This document shows, in pieces, positions 34,322 to 41,427 of a stretch of DNA of 64,000 bases. Below the pieces are notes generated by a model that was not told the DNA's origin, made no database searches, and saw only the letters and a list, made by a program, of their open reading frames with translations. The stretch's first letter is position 1. Every line of letters starts with the position of its first letter. Source of the stretch: Holophagales bacterium (GTDB lineage Bacteria; Acidobacteriota; Thermoanaerobaculia; Multivoradales; Multivoraceae); assembly GCA_009845425.1 (NCBI GenBank), contig VXZQ01000002.1:62001-126000 (forward strand), in the 5' to 3' direction. The translations under genes and the position numbers were made by a program.

Positions 34322-34786
34322 ATGCTCGGCTCAGGCTTCCTCGGCACGAGGGCCGACGCCTTCGTGGACTCCGCGATGGTCCTTCTCGTCGCGGCGCCGT
34401 TCCTGATGGCCTATGCGATTCGACTCGCACGGCAGCGCCGGTACCGACGGCACCGCAACTTCCAGGTGACGCTGCTCGTAGGGGGGATTGTCGCCGTCCT
34501 GCTGCTCGAGGGCAGCATCCGCTTCGGTAGCGCGCAGGAGGCCTTCGCACTGAGTTCCGCGACCGGACCGTGGCGCGCTTGGCTCTTCTACGGTCATCTC
34601 GTCGTCGCCTTCGCGACGGCCATCGCCTGGTTCACGCTGGTGGTCCTCTCCTGGCGACGCTTCACCCTCACTCTGCCTGGCTCGTTCGGTGGACCGCACC
34701 GGCGCACGGGAGCGCTGACCTTCGTCGGGCTGTTCCTGACCTCCGCCAGCGGCACCGCCCTCTACATCGTCAGTTTCGCGCTTTGA
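34322..34786 (+). CDS. DUF420-like membrane protein
   Basis: A 154-residue integral membrane protein with four hydrophobic segments (about 15-33, 50-66, 88-108 and 130-150). The order of loops, RRYRRHRNFQVT followed by FYGHLVVAFATAIAW and a histidine-containing loop (GPHRRTGALTF), resembles DUF420 proteins, which may bind haem near terminal oxidases. The family call is tentative. It is divergent from vapB with 79 bases between, and precedes the peptidase gene. Confidence 0.5.
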   Translation: MLGSGFLGTRADAFVDSAMVLLVAAPFLMAYAIRLARQRRYRRHRNFQVTLLVGGIVAVLLLEGSIRFGSAQEAFALSSATGPWRAWLFYGHLVVAFATAIAWFTLVVLSWRRFTLTLPGSFGGPHRRTGALTFVGLFLTSASGTALYIVSFAL

Positions 34787-34823
34787 GGGTCGGACGGGAG
34801 CCGTAGCACCGGCCAGCGCCGCC

Positions 34824-34829
34824 TATAAT
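34824..34829 (+). promoter_or_regulatory. Consensus -10 element (TATAAT)
   Basis: A perfect TATAAT stands 11 bases before the prolyl oligopeptidase ATG. Transcription would begin only about five bases before the start codon, leaving no room for a ribosome site. No -35 of standard form is present. Confidence 0.5.
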
Positions 34830-34840
34830 CCGGCCCCATC

Positions 34841-37015
34841 ATGAAACCCAATCTTCGCCGGCTTCTGCCGGCTCTCGTCCTACCCCTCTTGGCCTGTTCC
34901 TCCGACACCTTCGACCCCGGGCCGGTCGAGTATCCGGAGACCCGGACGGTCGACCAGGTCGACGACTACTTCGGCGTCCAGGTCTCAGACCCTTACCGCT
35001 GGCTGGAAGACCTCGACGGCGAGGAGACGGCGGCTTGGGTCGCTGCTCAAAACGAAGTCGCGGAGCCATTCCTGGCCGCGCTGCCCGGCCGCGAAGCGAT
35101 CGAAGAGCGACTGCGCGCGATCTGGAACTACGAGCGCTGGAGCACGCCCGGCAAGCGCGGCGAGCGCTACTTCTACAACCACAACGACGGCCTCCAGGAC
35201 CAGAGCGTCGTCTATGTGGCCGATTCCATGGACCAGGAGGGAGACGAGCCGCCCGGACACGTGCTGCTCGACCCGAACACCTGGAGCGACGACGCGACCG
35301 TGGCACTGGCCGGGTTCGCGCCCAGCCGGGACGGCCGCTACGTCGCGTACGCGCAGTCGGACGGCGGCTCGGACTGGCGGAAGTGGAAGGTCCGTGATGT
35401 CGAGAACGGCCAGGACACGGGCGACCTGATCGATTTCACGAAGTTCACGTCGATCTCCTGGATGCCGGACAACTCGGGCTTCTTCTACAGCCGCTATCCC
35501 CCACGCGAGGACGACCCGACCAGAGGCGACGGCTCCAAGGCGGTTTCCGTCTACTTCCATGCCCTGGGCACGGACCAGGCAGACGACCGGCTCGTGTTCA
35601 GCCAGCCCGAACACGCGCGCCGCAACCCCTACGCATCGGTCTCCGAGGACGGCGAGTACCTGCTGGTCAACCTCCAGGAGGGATACCTGGAGAACGCGGT
35701 CCACTACCGCAAGATCAGTGAGCCGGACTCGGCGATCCGCCCGCTACTCGACCAGTGGGACGCTCTCTACGGCTACATCGTCAACGTGGGCCCGGTGTTC
35801 CTGTTCGAGACGAACAAGGACGCGCCGCGCAACCGGATCGTCGCGGTCGACCTGACCGACGAATCGTCCGAAGGGAACCCCACGCTGCACGAGGTGGTCC
35901 CTGAAGCCGAGGACACCCTTTCGTACGCCTCCGCCGTCGGCGGCAAACTGGTTCTGAACTACCTGCACGATGCGCGCACCGTCGTCCGCCTGGCCGAGCC
36001 GAACGGCGCAAAACCAGCGACGCCGGCCGGCGAGGTCGACCTGCCGGGCATCGGCACCGCCGGCGGTTTCGGCGGACGCTGGGAGGACACGGAGACCTTC
36101 TACTCCTACTCCAGCTTCGGCACGCCGTCCCAGATCCACCGCTACGACGTGGCCAGCGGCGAGAGCACGCTGATCCGCCGCCCCGCGATCGACGCCGACC
36201 TCGACGGCTACGAGACCGAGCAGGTCTTCTACGAGAGCCGCGACGGCACCCGCATCCCGATGTTCATCACGCATCGTGCCGGGCTCGAGAAGAACGGCGA
36301 CCATCCCACTCTCCTCTACGGCTATGGCGGCTTCAACATCTCGCTGACGCCCGGTTTCTCCTCCTCGCGCCTCGCCTGGCTCGAGATGGGCGGCGTCCTG
36401 GCGATTCCGAATCTTCGCGGAGGCGGCGAATACGGCCGTGAATGGCACCTCGCGGGGACCAAGCAGAACAAGCAGAACGTCTTCGACGACTTCATCGCCG
36501 CCGCGGAATGGCTGATCGCCGAGGGCTACACGAGCTCCAGGCGGATCGCGATCCAGGGCGGCAGCAATGGCGGCCTCCTCGTCGGCGCGACGCTCAACCA
36601 GCGGCCCGATCTGTTCGCGGCGGCCCTGCCGGCGGTCGGCGTCCTGGACATGCTGCGCTACCACCTGCCGAGCGCCAACGCCCGTAACTGGTCGACCGAC
36701 TACGGCCTGTCCGAGAACGAGGACGAGTTCCGGGCCCAGTACGCCTACTCTCCGCTCCACAACGTGCAGGAAGGCGGGTGCTATCCGCCGACCCTGATCA
36801 CCACCGCCGACCACGACGACCGCGTGGTGCCCTGGCACAGCTTCAAGTACGCGGCGGAGATGCAGCGAGGCCAGGGTTGCGACAACCCCGTCCTGATCCT
36901 GGTTGAGACCCGGGCCGGCCACGGCGCCGGCAAGCCGACCTGGATGCAGATCGAGGATGTCGCCAACCAGTGGGCCTTCGCCGCCTGGGCCTTGGGCTTC
37001 GAACCCGCCCTTTGA
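34841..37015 (+). CDS. Prolyl oligopeptidase family lipoprotein (S9A)
   Basis: A serine peptidase of 724 residues that cleaves after proline in short peptides. A lipobox (LLACSS, Cys19) predicts a lipid-anchored periplasmic enzyme. DPYRWLEDLDGEET is the classic POP N-terminal block, a seven-bladed propeller covers about 80-430, and the alpha/beta-hydrolase domain has GGSNGG (nucleophile near 575), ADHDDRVVPWHSFK (aspartate near 660) and RAGHGAGKP (histidine near 693). All three catalytic residues are present. It stands behind a consensus -10 element and may be read from a leaderless message. Confidence 0.94.
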   Translation: MKPNLRRLLPALVLPLLACSSDTFDPGPVEYPETRTVDQVDDYFGVQVSDPYRWLEDLDGEETAAWVAAQNEVAEPFLAALPGREAIEERLRAIWNYERWSTPGKRGERYFYNHNDGLQDQSVVYVADSMDQEGDEPPGHVLLDPNTWSDDATVALAGFAPSRDGRYVAYAQSDGGSDWRKWKVRDVENGQDTGDLIDFTKFTSISWMPDNSGFFYSRYPPREDDPTRGDGSKAVSVYFHALGTDQADDRLVFSQPEHARRNPYASVSEDGEYLLVNLQEGYLENAVHYRKISEPDSAIRPLLDQWDALYGYIVNVGPVFLFETNKDAPRNRIVAVDLTDESSEGNPTLHEVVPEAEDTLSYASAVGGKLVLNYLHDARTVVRLAEPNGAKPATPAGEVDLPGIGTAGGFGGRWEDTETFYSYSSFGTPSQIHRYDVASGESTLIRRPAIDADLDGYETEQVFYESRDGTRIPMFITHRAGLEKNGDHPTLLYGYGGFNISLTPGFSSSRLAWLEMGGVLAIPNLRGGGEYGREWHLAGTKQNKQNVFDDFIAAAEWLIAEGYTSSRRIAIQGGSNGGLLVGATLNQRPDLFAAALPAVGVLDMLRYHLPSANARNWSTDYGLSENEDEFRAQYAYSPLHNVQEGGCYPPTLITTADHDDRVVPWHSFKYAAEMQRGQGCDNPVLILVETRAGHGAGKPTWMQIEDVANQWAFAAWALGFEPAL

Positions 37016-37029
37016 GCGGAGTGGGCTCG

Positions 37030-37446
37030 ATGACCACGCCCTACCGGCACACGATCCGCATCCGCTACGGCGAGGTCGACAAGCAGGGCGTCGTCTTCAA
37101 CGCCCACTACATGGCCTACATGGATGACGCGATGGAAACCTGGCTGCTGCCGATCCGCGAGCTCCGCAACAGGCTCGGCTGGGACATGATGCTCCGCCGC
37201 ACGACGATCGACTTCCTCGGTTCGGTCACCGACGGCGACCTGCTGGACATCGACCTCGCGATCCGGCACTGGGGACGGACTTCCTGGATCCTCGGCTACC
37301 GGGGCACGCACGAAGGACGGCCCATCTTCACCGGCGAAGTCGTCTACGTCAGCGTGAAGGTGCCCGGCTACACGAAGCAGGAAACGCCTCCGGAGATCCG
37401 AGCTTACATGGGGCCCGAGACGGATCTGGAGGAGGTGCCCGTCTGA
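37030..37446 (+). CDS. Acyl-CoA thioesterase (hotdog fold)
   Basis: A 138-residue single-hotdog thioesterase of the 4-hydroxybenzoyl-CoA thioesterase/YbgC group. IRYGEVDKQGVVFNAHYMAYMDDAMETWL (given here as YGEVDKQG then NAHYMAYMDDA) has the conserved Asp, Gly, Asn and Tyr positions of the active site. The substrate is unknown. A dihydroxynaphthoyl-CoA thioesterase role for menaquinone synthesis is possible because no such enzyme is in the men run, but no sequence feature proves it. Its end overlaps the glycosylase start. Confidence 0.8.
   Translation: MTTPYRHTIRIRYGEVDKQGVVFNAHYMAYMDDAMETWLLPIRELRNRLGWDMMLRRTTIDFLGSVTDGDLLDIDLAIRHWGRTSWILGYRGTHEGRPIFTGEVVYVSVKVPGYTKQETPPEIRAYMGPETDLEEVPV
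37428..37436 (+). promoter_or_regulatory. Strong ribosome-binding site before a CTG codon
   Basis: GGAGGAGGT lies six bases before CTG at 37443 and inside the end of the thioesterase gene. It is the best ribosome site seen in the window and has no ATG, GTG or TTG in the glycosylase frame behind it, so it supports CTG as the start. Confidence 0.7.
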
Positions 37447-38075
37447 GCACCGGCTCCTTCCGCCTCTCGCTGCTCGCCCGCTCGTTCTACCGCCCCACGG
37501 CGCTCGATGTCGCGCCGCAACTTCTGAACAAAGTGCTCGTCCGCGGCCGCCGCGCCGCCCGGATCGTCGAAGTCGAGGCCTACGAGGGCGCGAACGATCC
37601 CTCCAGCCACGGCTACCGGGGCCCCACGAATCGCACCCGGACGATGTTCGGGCCGCCCGGACATCTGTACGTCTACTTCACCTACGGCATGCACCACTGC
37701 GCCAACGTCGTCTGCGGCGAAGACGGCGTCTGCTCCGCCGTCCTGCTGCGCGCCGCCGCACCGCTGGCAGGCGACGGCATCATGCGCCGGGCGCGCAACG
37801 CGGCCAGCCGCAGGCGTTCCACCGAGCCGTTCCGCACCGTCGATCTCTGTTCCGGCCCCGCCCGCCTGTGTCAGGCCTTCGGCCTCGACCGGCGCGACGA
37901 CGGAACCGACCTGGTCGGCGCGTTCGAGCATCCCCGGCACCGCCTGCCCATCTTCATCGCCGACGACGGCATGCCGCCTCCCGGAAGCCCCGGCCGCAGC
38001 GGCCGCATCGGCGTCTCGAGAGCCTCGAACCGGCTCTGGCGCTTCTACGTCGCCGGGGAACCGAACGTGTCCTGA
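37443..38075 (+). CDS. Alkyladenine DNA glycosylase (AAG/MPG family)
   Basis: A 3-methyladenine DNA glycosylase of 210 residues. The frame from 37443 gives LARSFYRPTALDVAPQLLNK, the normal family N-terminus, which would be lost if the first GTG (37533) were used. RIVEVEAYEGANDPSSHGY contains the catalytic glutamate region, then GPPGHLYVYFTYGMHHC and LCSGPARLCQAFGLDR follow. Length from CTG matches the family. The CTG overlaps the thioesterase stop as CTGA and has GGAGGAGGT six bases upstream. It removes alkylated purines such as 3-methyladenine. Confidence 0.88.
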   Translation: MSTGSFRLSLLARSFYRPTALDVAPQLLNKVLVRGRRAARIVEVEAYEGANDPSSHGYRGPTNRTRTMFGPPGHLYVYFTYGMHHCANVVCGEDGVCSAVLLRAAAPLAGDGIMRRARNAASRRRSTEPFRTVDLCSGPARLCQAFGLDRRDDGTDLVGAFEHPRHRLPIFIADDGMPPPGSPGRSGRIGVSRASNRLWRFYVAGEPNVS

Positions 38076-38087
38076 CCGACGCCCGCA

Positions 38088-38109
38088 CCATCTCCAAACC
38101 GGGAGATGG
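38088..38109 (+). terminator. Hairpin after the glycosylase gene
   Basis: CCATCTCC and GGAGATGG make a perfect eight-base-pair stem with a six-base loop, 12 bases after the stop. There is no T-run, so it may be an RNA-stabilising hairpin. The remaining 150 bases to the next gene hold nothing else I can name. Confidence 0.4.
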
Positions 38110-38259
38110 CGAACACGCTCCACCACTCACCTGTCCCGAAAACCGCGGACGAACACGGTGAAGGTTGTACTGGATCAATCCCGTTGCTGATTCATCGCGT
38201 TCTGCCCCAGCTTGATCGCCAGAAGATCTCTCGTCGGCGTCACACTATTGACGGTGACG

Positions 38260-39732
38260 ATGAGGCGTACAGTGGTTTCTGAAGCAGGGCGTGCCCGGCC
38301 AGATCGCCCTGGTGCAACGGATTCTGACCGCGTACGCGTTCCCGCGGCACTGTTCGCGGTCTGGTGTGTCGCGGTGGGCGTGCCCGCGACGGTCATGGCC
38401 GACACGGACACGACGCCGCCCCAGCTTACGGGCCGTGGCCTGTTGGTGTCCGTTGGGTCCGAGACAACCGGGGGAGAATGGATCCTCTACATCACCGAGC
38501 CGCTCGACAAGGACTCGGTGCCTTCGACAGAGGCCTTCGAATTCCAGATTGGCGGCGTCGACCGGGACTCTGTTCTCACCGGCGTGGACGTCAAGTACAA
38601 CGACCACCTTGTGTTGACGTTGGGTCCGCCGCCACTCTCATCGGCGGAGGTTTGCATGTCCTGGAGGCTGGTCTACACGCCGCCTTCAGAGAACCCGCTC
38701 CAGGATCTCGCGGACAACTTCATGGAGGCTTTCGACACTACCTGGAACACGGTGCCTCGTGACGAGAATGACAGGAGTTGCGACGGACCGCCGGAACCGC
38801 TACCGCCAGAACCGGAACCCGAACCGGAACCCGAACCGGAACCGGTGTGCGCGTCCCGCGTGGCGCCGTACTGGCACGGCACCGGCGGGTTCGCCGTCAG
38901 GCCCGCCGACGGCGAGTCGGCGACAGTCCGGATCGAGTGCGCCGGCAGGAGCTACACGAGCCACGAGCACACCGGCGAAGACGGCCTGATCGTGCGCACC
39001 GTCAACCAGCCGATGTGCATGGCCGACGACGGCCGGCCGATCGAGGGCGAGTTGACCTTCGAGGGCATCGACGGCGACGGCTGGTACTGGGTCAACGGCG
39101 ACCGCAACGTTGCGGTCGCCCCCCTGGTTTGCGAGGAGTCACTGAATCCCGAACTGAGGCCCCCGGTCCCGAGCGGCGTCACGGCCCGCCCGAGCGGCGA
39201 CCGCCGCTTCGTGCTGTCGTTGCGGGGCACGTGGCACGGCACGCTGATGGTCCATGACGAGACGGGGTTCATGGGCATCGTGCCGCACCTCGTGGACCTG
39301 GAGGGAGATGGCGCGCACGTAGCGCCGTACTGGAAAGGCGGCGGCGGGATCGTCGGCCGTCCGCTGGACGGTAGCCGGGCCACGGTGCGCCTGGCCTGCG
39401 GCGAGGCCGACGCGGAGAGTCAGGTGCTGGACGCGGGCGAGGACGGCCTGATCGTGGCGCTACTGCCCGGCTGCTTCGACGAGAACGGCGCCGCGGTGTC
39501 CGGCCATCTTGAAGCCGACGGACTGGAAGACGGCGCCTGGTACTGGCTGAACACGGGCACGGCGTCGGCCGCCGCCCCGTTGCTACGCCGGGGAGCGGAC
39601 GTCGACCTGACGGTTCCGGTGCTGCCGGTCGGCGTGGACGCCGACGAGGGGCCGCTGGGGACATTGTTCTCTCGCGGCCCCTTGATGGGCGTGGTCCCGC
39701 GGGTCGAGCGAATCGAGGACCGCGAGCGCTAG
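38260..39732 (+). CDS. Secreted protein with two internal repeats and an EP linker
   Basis: An exported protein of about 490 residues of no family I know. A hydrophobic signal (ALFAVWCVAVGVPATVMA) follows a basic start. Residues about 50-170 form a domain with APEAF-like features (TEAFEFQIGG, VCMSWRLVYTPPSENPLQD) resembling a bacterial Ig-like 'SwmB-type' strand domain. An (EP)n spacer follows, then two copies of a 90-residue module: VAPYWHGTGGFAVRPADGES and VAPYWKGGGGIVGRPLDGSR, each continuing GEDGLIV and ending DGxWYW. ATG at 38260 is preferred to TTG at 38212. The stop shares CTAG with the next gene's stop. Confidence 0.65.
   Translation: MRRTVVSEAGRARPDRPGATDSDRVRVPAALFAVWCVAVGVPATVMADTDTTPPQLTGRGLLVSVGSETTGGEWILYITEPLDKDSVPSTEAFEFQIGGVDRDSVLTGVDVKYNDHLVLTLGPPPLSSAEVCMSWRLVYTPPSENPLQDLADNFMEAFDTTWNTVPRDENDRSCDGPPEPLPPEPEPEPEPEPEPVCASRVAPYWHGTGGFAVRPADGESATVRIECAGRSYTSHEHTGEDGLIVRTVNQPMCMADDGRPIEGELTFEGIDGDGWYWVNGDRNVAVAPLVCEESLNPELRPPVPSGVTARPSGDRRFVLSLRGTWHGTLMVHDETGFMGIVPHLVDLEGDGAHVAPYWKGGGGIVGRPLDGSRATVRLACGEADAESQVLDAGEDGLIVALLPGCFDENGAAVSGHLEADGLEDGAWYWLNTGTASAAAPLLRRGADVDLTVPVLPVGVDADEGPLGTLFSRGPLMGVVPRVERIEDRER
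38809..38844 (+). repeat. Three tandem 12-base units encoding Glu-Pro repeats
   Basis: GAACCGGAACCC is repeated three times (the last copy differs in its final base), coding for a run of Glu-Pro. Flanking codons extend the EP run imperfectly. This is a stiff spacer and a likely site of length change by slippage. Confidence 0.85.
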
Positions 39733-40619
39733 GAGCCCGCCTCGCCCTCGCTCATCGCCCGCAGCCGCACCACCAGGCTCGACGTGTCCCAGCGCAAGCC
39801 GCCGAGCGCGGTGACCTCGCTGTAGAACTGGTCGACCAGCGCGGCCAGGGGCAGGTGCGCTCCGTTCCGGCGCGCCTCCTCCAGCGCGATGCCGAGGTCC
39901 TTGCGCATCCACTGGACCGCGAAGCCGTAGTCGAACTTGCCCTGGACCATCGTCTCGGCACGATTGTCCATCTGCCAGGACCCCGCGGCGCCGGTCGAGA
40001 TGGCGCCGATCACCGCCAGCGGGTCGAGGCCGGCCTTCTCCGCGAAGTGGATGCCTTCCGACAGGCCCTGGACGATGCCGGCGATACAGAGCTGGTTGAC
40101 CGCCTTGGTCAACTGGCCGCTGCCGGCGGGACCGAGCAGGGTGACCGCACGGCTGTAACAGCCGATGACCGCGTTCACCCGCTCGAAAACGTCCGGTTCG
40201 CCGCCACACATGACGGTCAGCGCGCCGTTCTCGGCGCCAGCCTGACCGCCCGAGACCGGCGCGTCGACGAAGCCGCAGTCCTTGTCCGTGCAGGCGCCGG
40301 CGAGTTCCCGGGCGAGCTGCGCCGACGCCGTCGTGTGGTCGACGAGGACGCTGCCCGCCGCCATCCCCTCCAGTGCACCACCGGTGCCCATGGTCACGGC
40401 CCGCACGTCATCGTCGTTGCCGACGCAGCAGAACACGAACTCGGCGCCTGCCGCGGCCTCGGCCGGCGTCGAGGCGCTCCTGCCGCCGTGCTCTCCGACC
40501 CACTGCTCCGCCTTGGCCGCCGTGCGGTTGTAAACGGTGACGCGATGTCCGGCTGCCGCCAGATGGCCAGCCATTGGATAGCCCATGACTCCGAGTCCGA
40601 CGAACGCGACGTCTGCCAT
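39729..40619 (-). CDS. NAD(P)-dependent beta-hydroxyacid dehydrogenase
   Basis: A 296-residue enzyme of the 3-hydroxyisobutyrate / tartronate semialdehyde reductase family. VAFVGLGVMGYPMAGHLAAAG is the nucleotide-binding start, FVDAPVSGGQAGAENGALTV the substrate loop and GQLTKAVNQLCIAG the catalytic-lysine helix. The exact hydroxyacid cannot be decided. Gene neighbours do not suggest a pathway. It reads from an ATG without partners and converges on the secreted-repeat gene, sharing CTAG. Confidence 0.88.
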   Translation of the reverse strand: MADVAFVGLGVMGYPMAGHLAAAGHRVTVYNRTAAKAEQWVGEHGGRSASTPAEAAAGAEFVFCCVGNDDDVRAVTMGTGGALEGMAAGSVLVDHTTASAQLARELAGACTDKDCGFVDAPVSGGQAGAENGALTVMCGGEPDVFERVNAVIGCYSRAVTLLGPAGSGQLTKAVNQLCIAGIVQGLSEGIHFAEKAGLDPLAVIGAISTGAAGSWQMDNRAETMVQGKFDYGFAVQWMRKDLGIALEEARRNGAHLPLAALVDQFYSEVTALGGLRWDTSSLVVRLRAMSEGEAGS

Positions 40620-40690
40620 ACAGCACCCCTCCCCAGGCGGCGAGCCGGGCCGCCTGAACTGATCGATGAGGCGCGATCCTAGCTGTCCCG

Positions 40691-40727
40691 AAACGAAAAG
40701 GGCGGGCGCCCGAAGGACGCCCGCCCG
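40691..40727 (-). terminator. Rho-independent terminator of the Spy-like gene
   Basis: On the minus strand GGGCGGGCG pairs with CGCCCGCCC (nine base pairs, nine-base loop) and is followed by TTTTCGTTT. It lies 28 bases after the Spy-like gene. It is the clearest intrinsic terminator in the window. Confidence 0.85.
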
Positions 40728-40754
40728 AGGAGCGGAGGCTTGTTGCCAGCGCGT

Positions 40755-41267
40755 TCAGTTCCGAGCGCGAGGACCGCGGCCGCCGGGACCGAAGAGCCCC
40801 CGGAAACCGCCGCGACCATTCTCCTGCAGAGCCTCCCAGCGAATCCGCTGGTCACGGTCGAGCAGCCGTGTCGCGTCCTCGTGCGCCTGGACTCGCGACT
40901 CTCTCAGTTGACGCGCAACCGCGCGGCGGTCGAGCTCCAACTGGCCGACGACGGCCGGATCGGGGTTCTCGAGGTTCGCCTCGGTCTCGAGACGCTCCGT
41001 GACGTTGCGCATCTGACGCATCAGAGGCCGCACGCTCGCTTCGTGCTCCTCGCGTAAACGGCGCCACTCTTCCTGCTGGTCCTCCGTCAACTGGAGCACG
41101 CGCGCCATGCGCTCGGCGTCGCGCTCCGCGAAGTCGCCACGGGCGCCTCGCCTGGACTGGCGGTCTCGGCCCTCCTCGGCTGCCGCGAGGGCGGTTGCAG
41201 CCACGACGAGCAGAGCGGGAAGCAGGGTGCGGGCGATTCGGATCGAACGGTTCAGGGATGTCTGCAT
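40755..41267 (-). CDS. Periplasmic Spy/CpxP-like (LTXXQ) protein
   Basis: A 170-residue exported helical protein. A signal peptide ends near ATALAAA. MARVLQLTEDQQEEWRRLRE carries the LTxxQ motif of Spy/CpxP proteins, followed by a long charged helix rich in Arg and Glu and a Gly/Arg-rich tail. Such proteins bind misfolded proteins or metals in the periplasm and in CpxP restrain the sensor kinase. Divergence from a kinase/regulator pair fits that role. AGGAGGT lies six to seven bases before ATG at 41267. A strong terminator follows. Confidence 0.75.
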   Translation of the reverse strand: MQTSLNRSIRIARTLLPALLVVAATALAAAEEGRDRQSRRGARGDFAERDAERMARVLQLTEDQQEEWRRLREEHEASVRPLMRQMRNVTERLETEANLENPDPAVVGQLELDRRAVARQLRESRVQAHEDATRLLDRDQRIRWEALQENGRGGFRGLFGPGGRGPRARN

Positions 41268-41360
41268 GTCAAGCACCTCCTGTGTAGGTGTGTGGGATCA
41301 AACGTAGGAAGACAGTACGGGCGCTGGATCGGGCAGTCATCAAGCCGGTGCAAGATGTTT

Positions 41361-41374
41361 GTAACGCGTGTAAA
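41361..41374. promoter_or_regulatory. Candidate response-regulator operator (CpxR-box-like)
   Basis: GTAAC and GTAAA occur as direct repeats nine bases apart (GTAAC-GCGT-GTAAA) between the divergent Spy-like and kinase genes. The known CpxR site is two GTAAA units about one helical turn apart. Spacing is one base short, so the match is suggestive only. Confidence 0.4.
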
Positions 41375-41413
41375 GCCTCTCGCCGACGCGGTTTCAGCGG
41401 CCCTGGCTGTAGC

Positions 41414-41419
41414 TACACT
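41414..41419 (+). promoter_or_regulatory. Candidate -10 element (TACACT)
   Basis: TACACT preceded by TAGC lies eight bases before the kinase ATG and 40 bases after the GTAAC/GTAAA repeats, so regulator bound there would sit near the -35 to -60 region. A leaderless message is implied. Confidence 0.4.
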
Positions 41420-41427
41420 GACTCCCG

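Noticed and set aside
37030..37446. Thioesterase as the missing DHNA-CoA thioesterase of the menaquinone pathway
   Set aside because: The fold fits but it lies 23 kb from the men operon among unrelated genes, and no substrate-defining residue could be identified.
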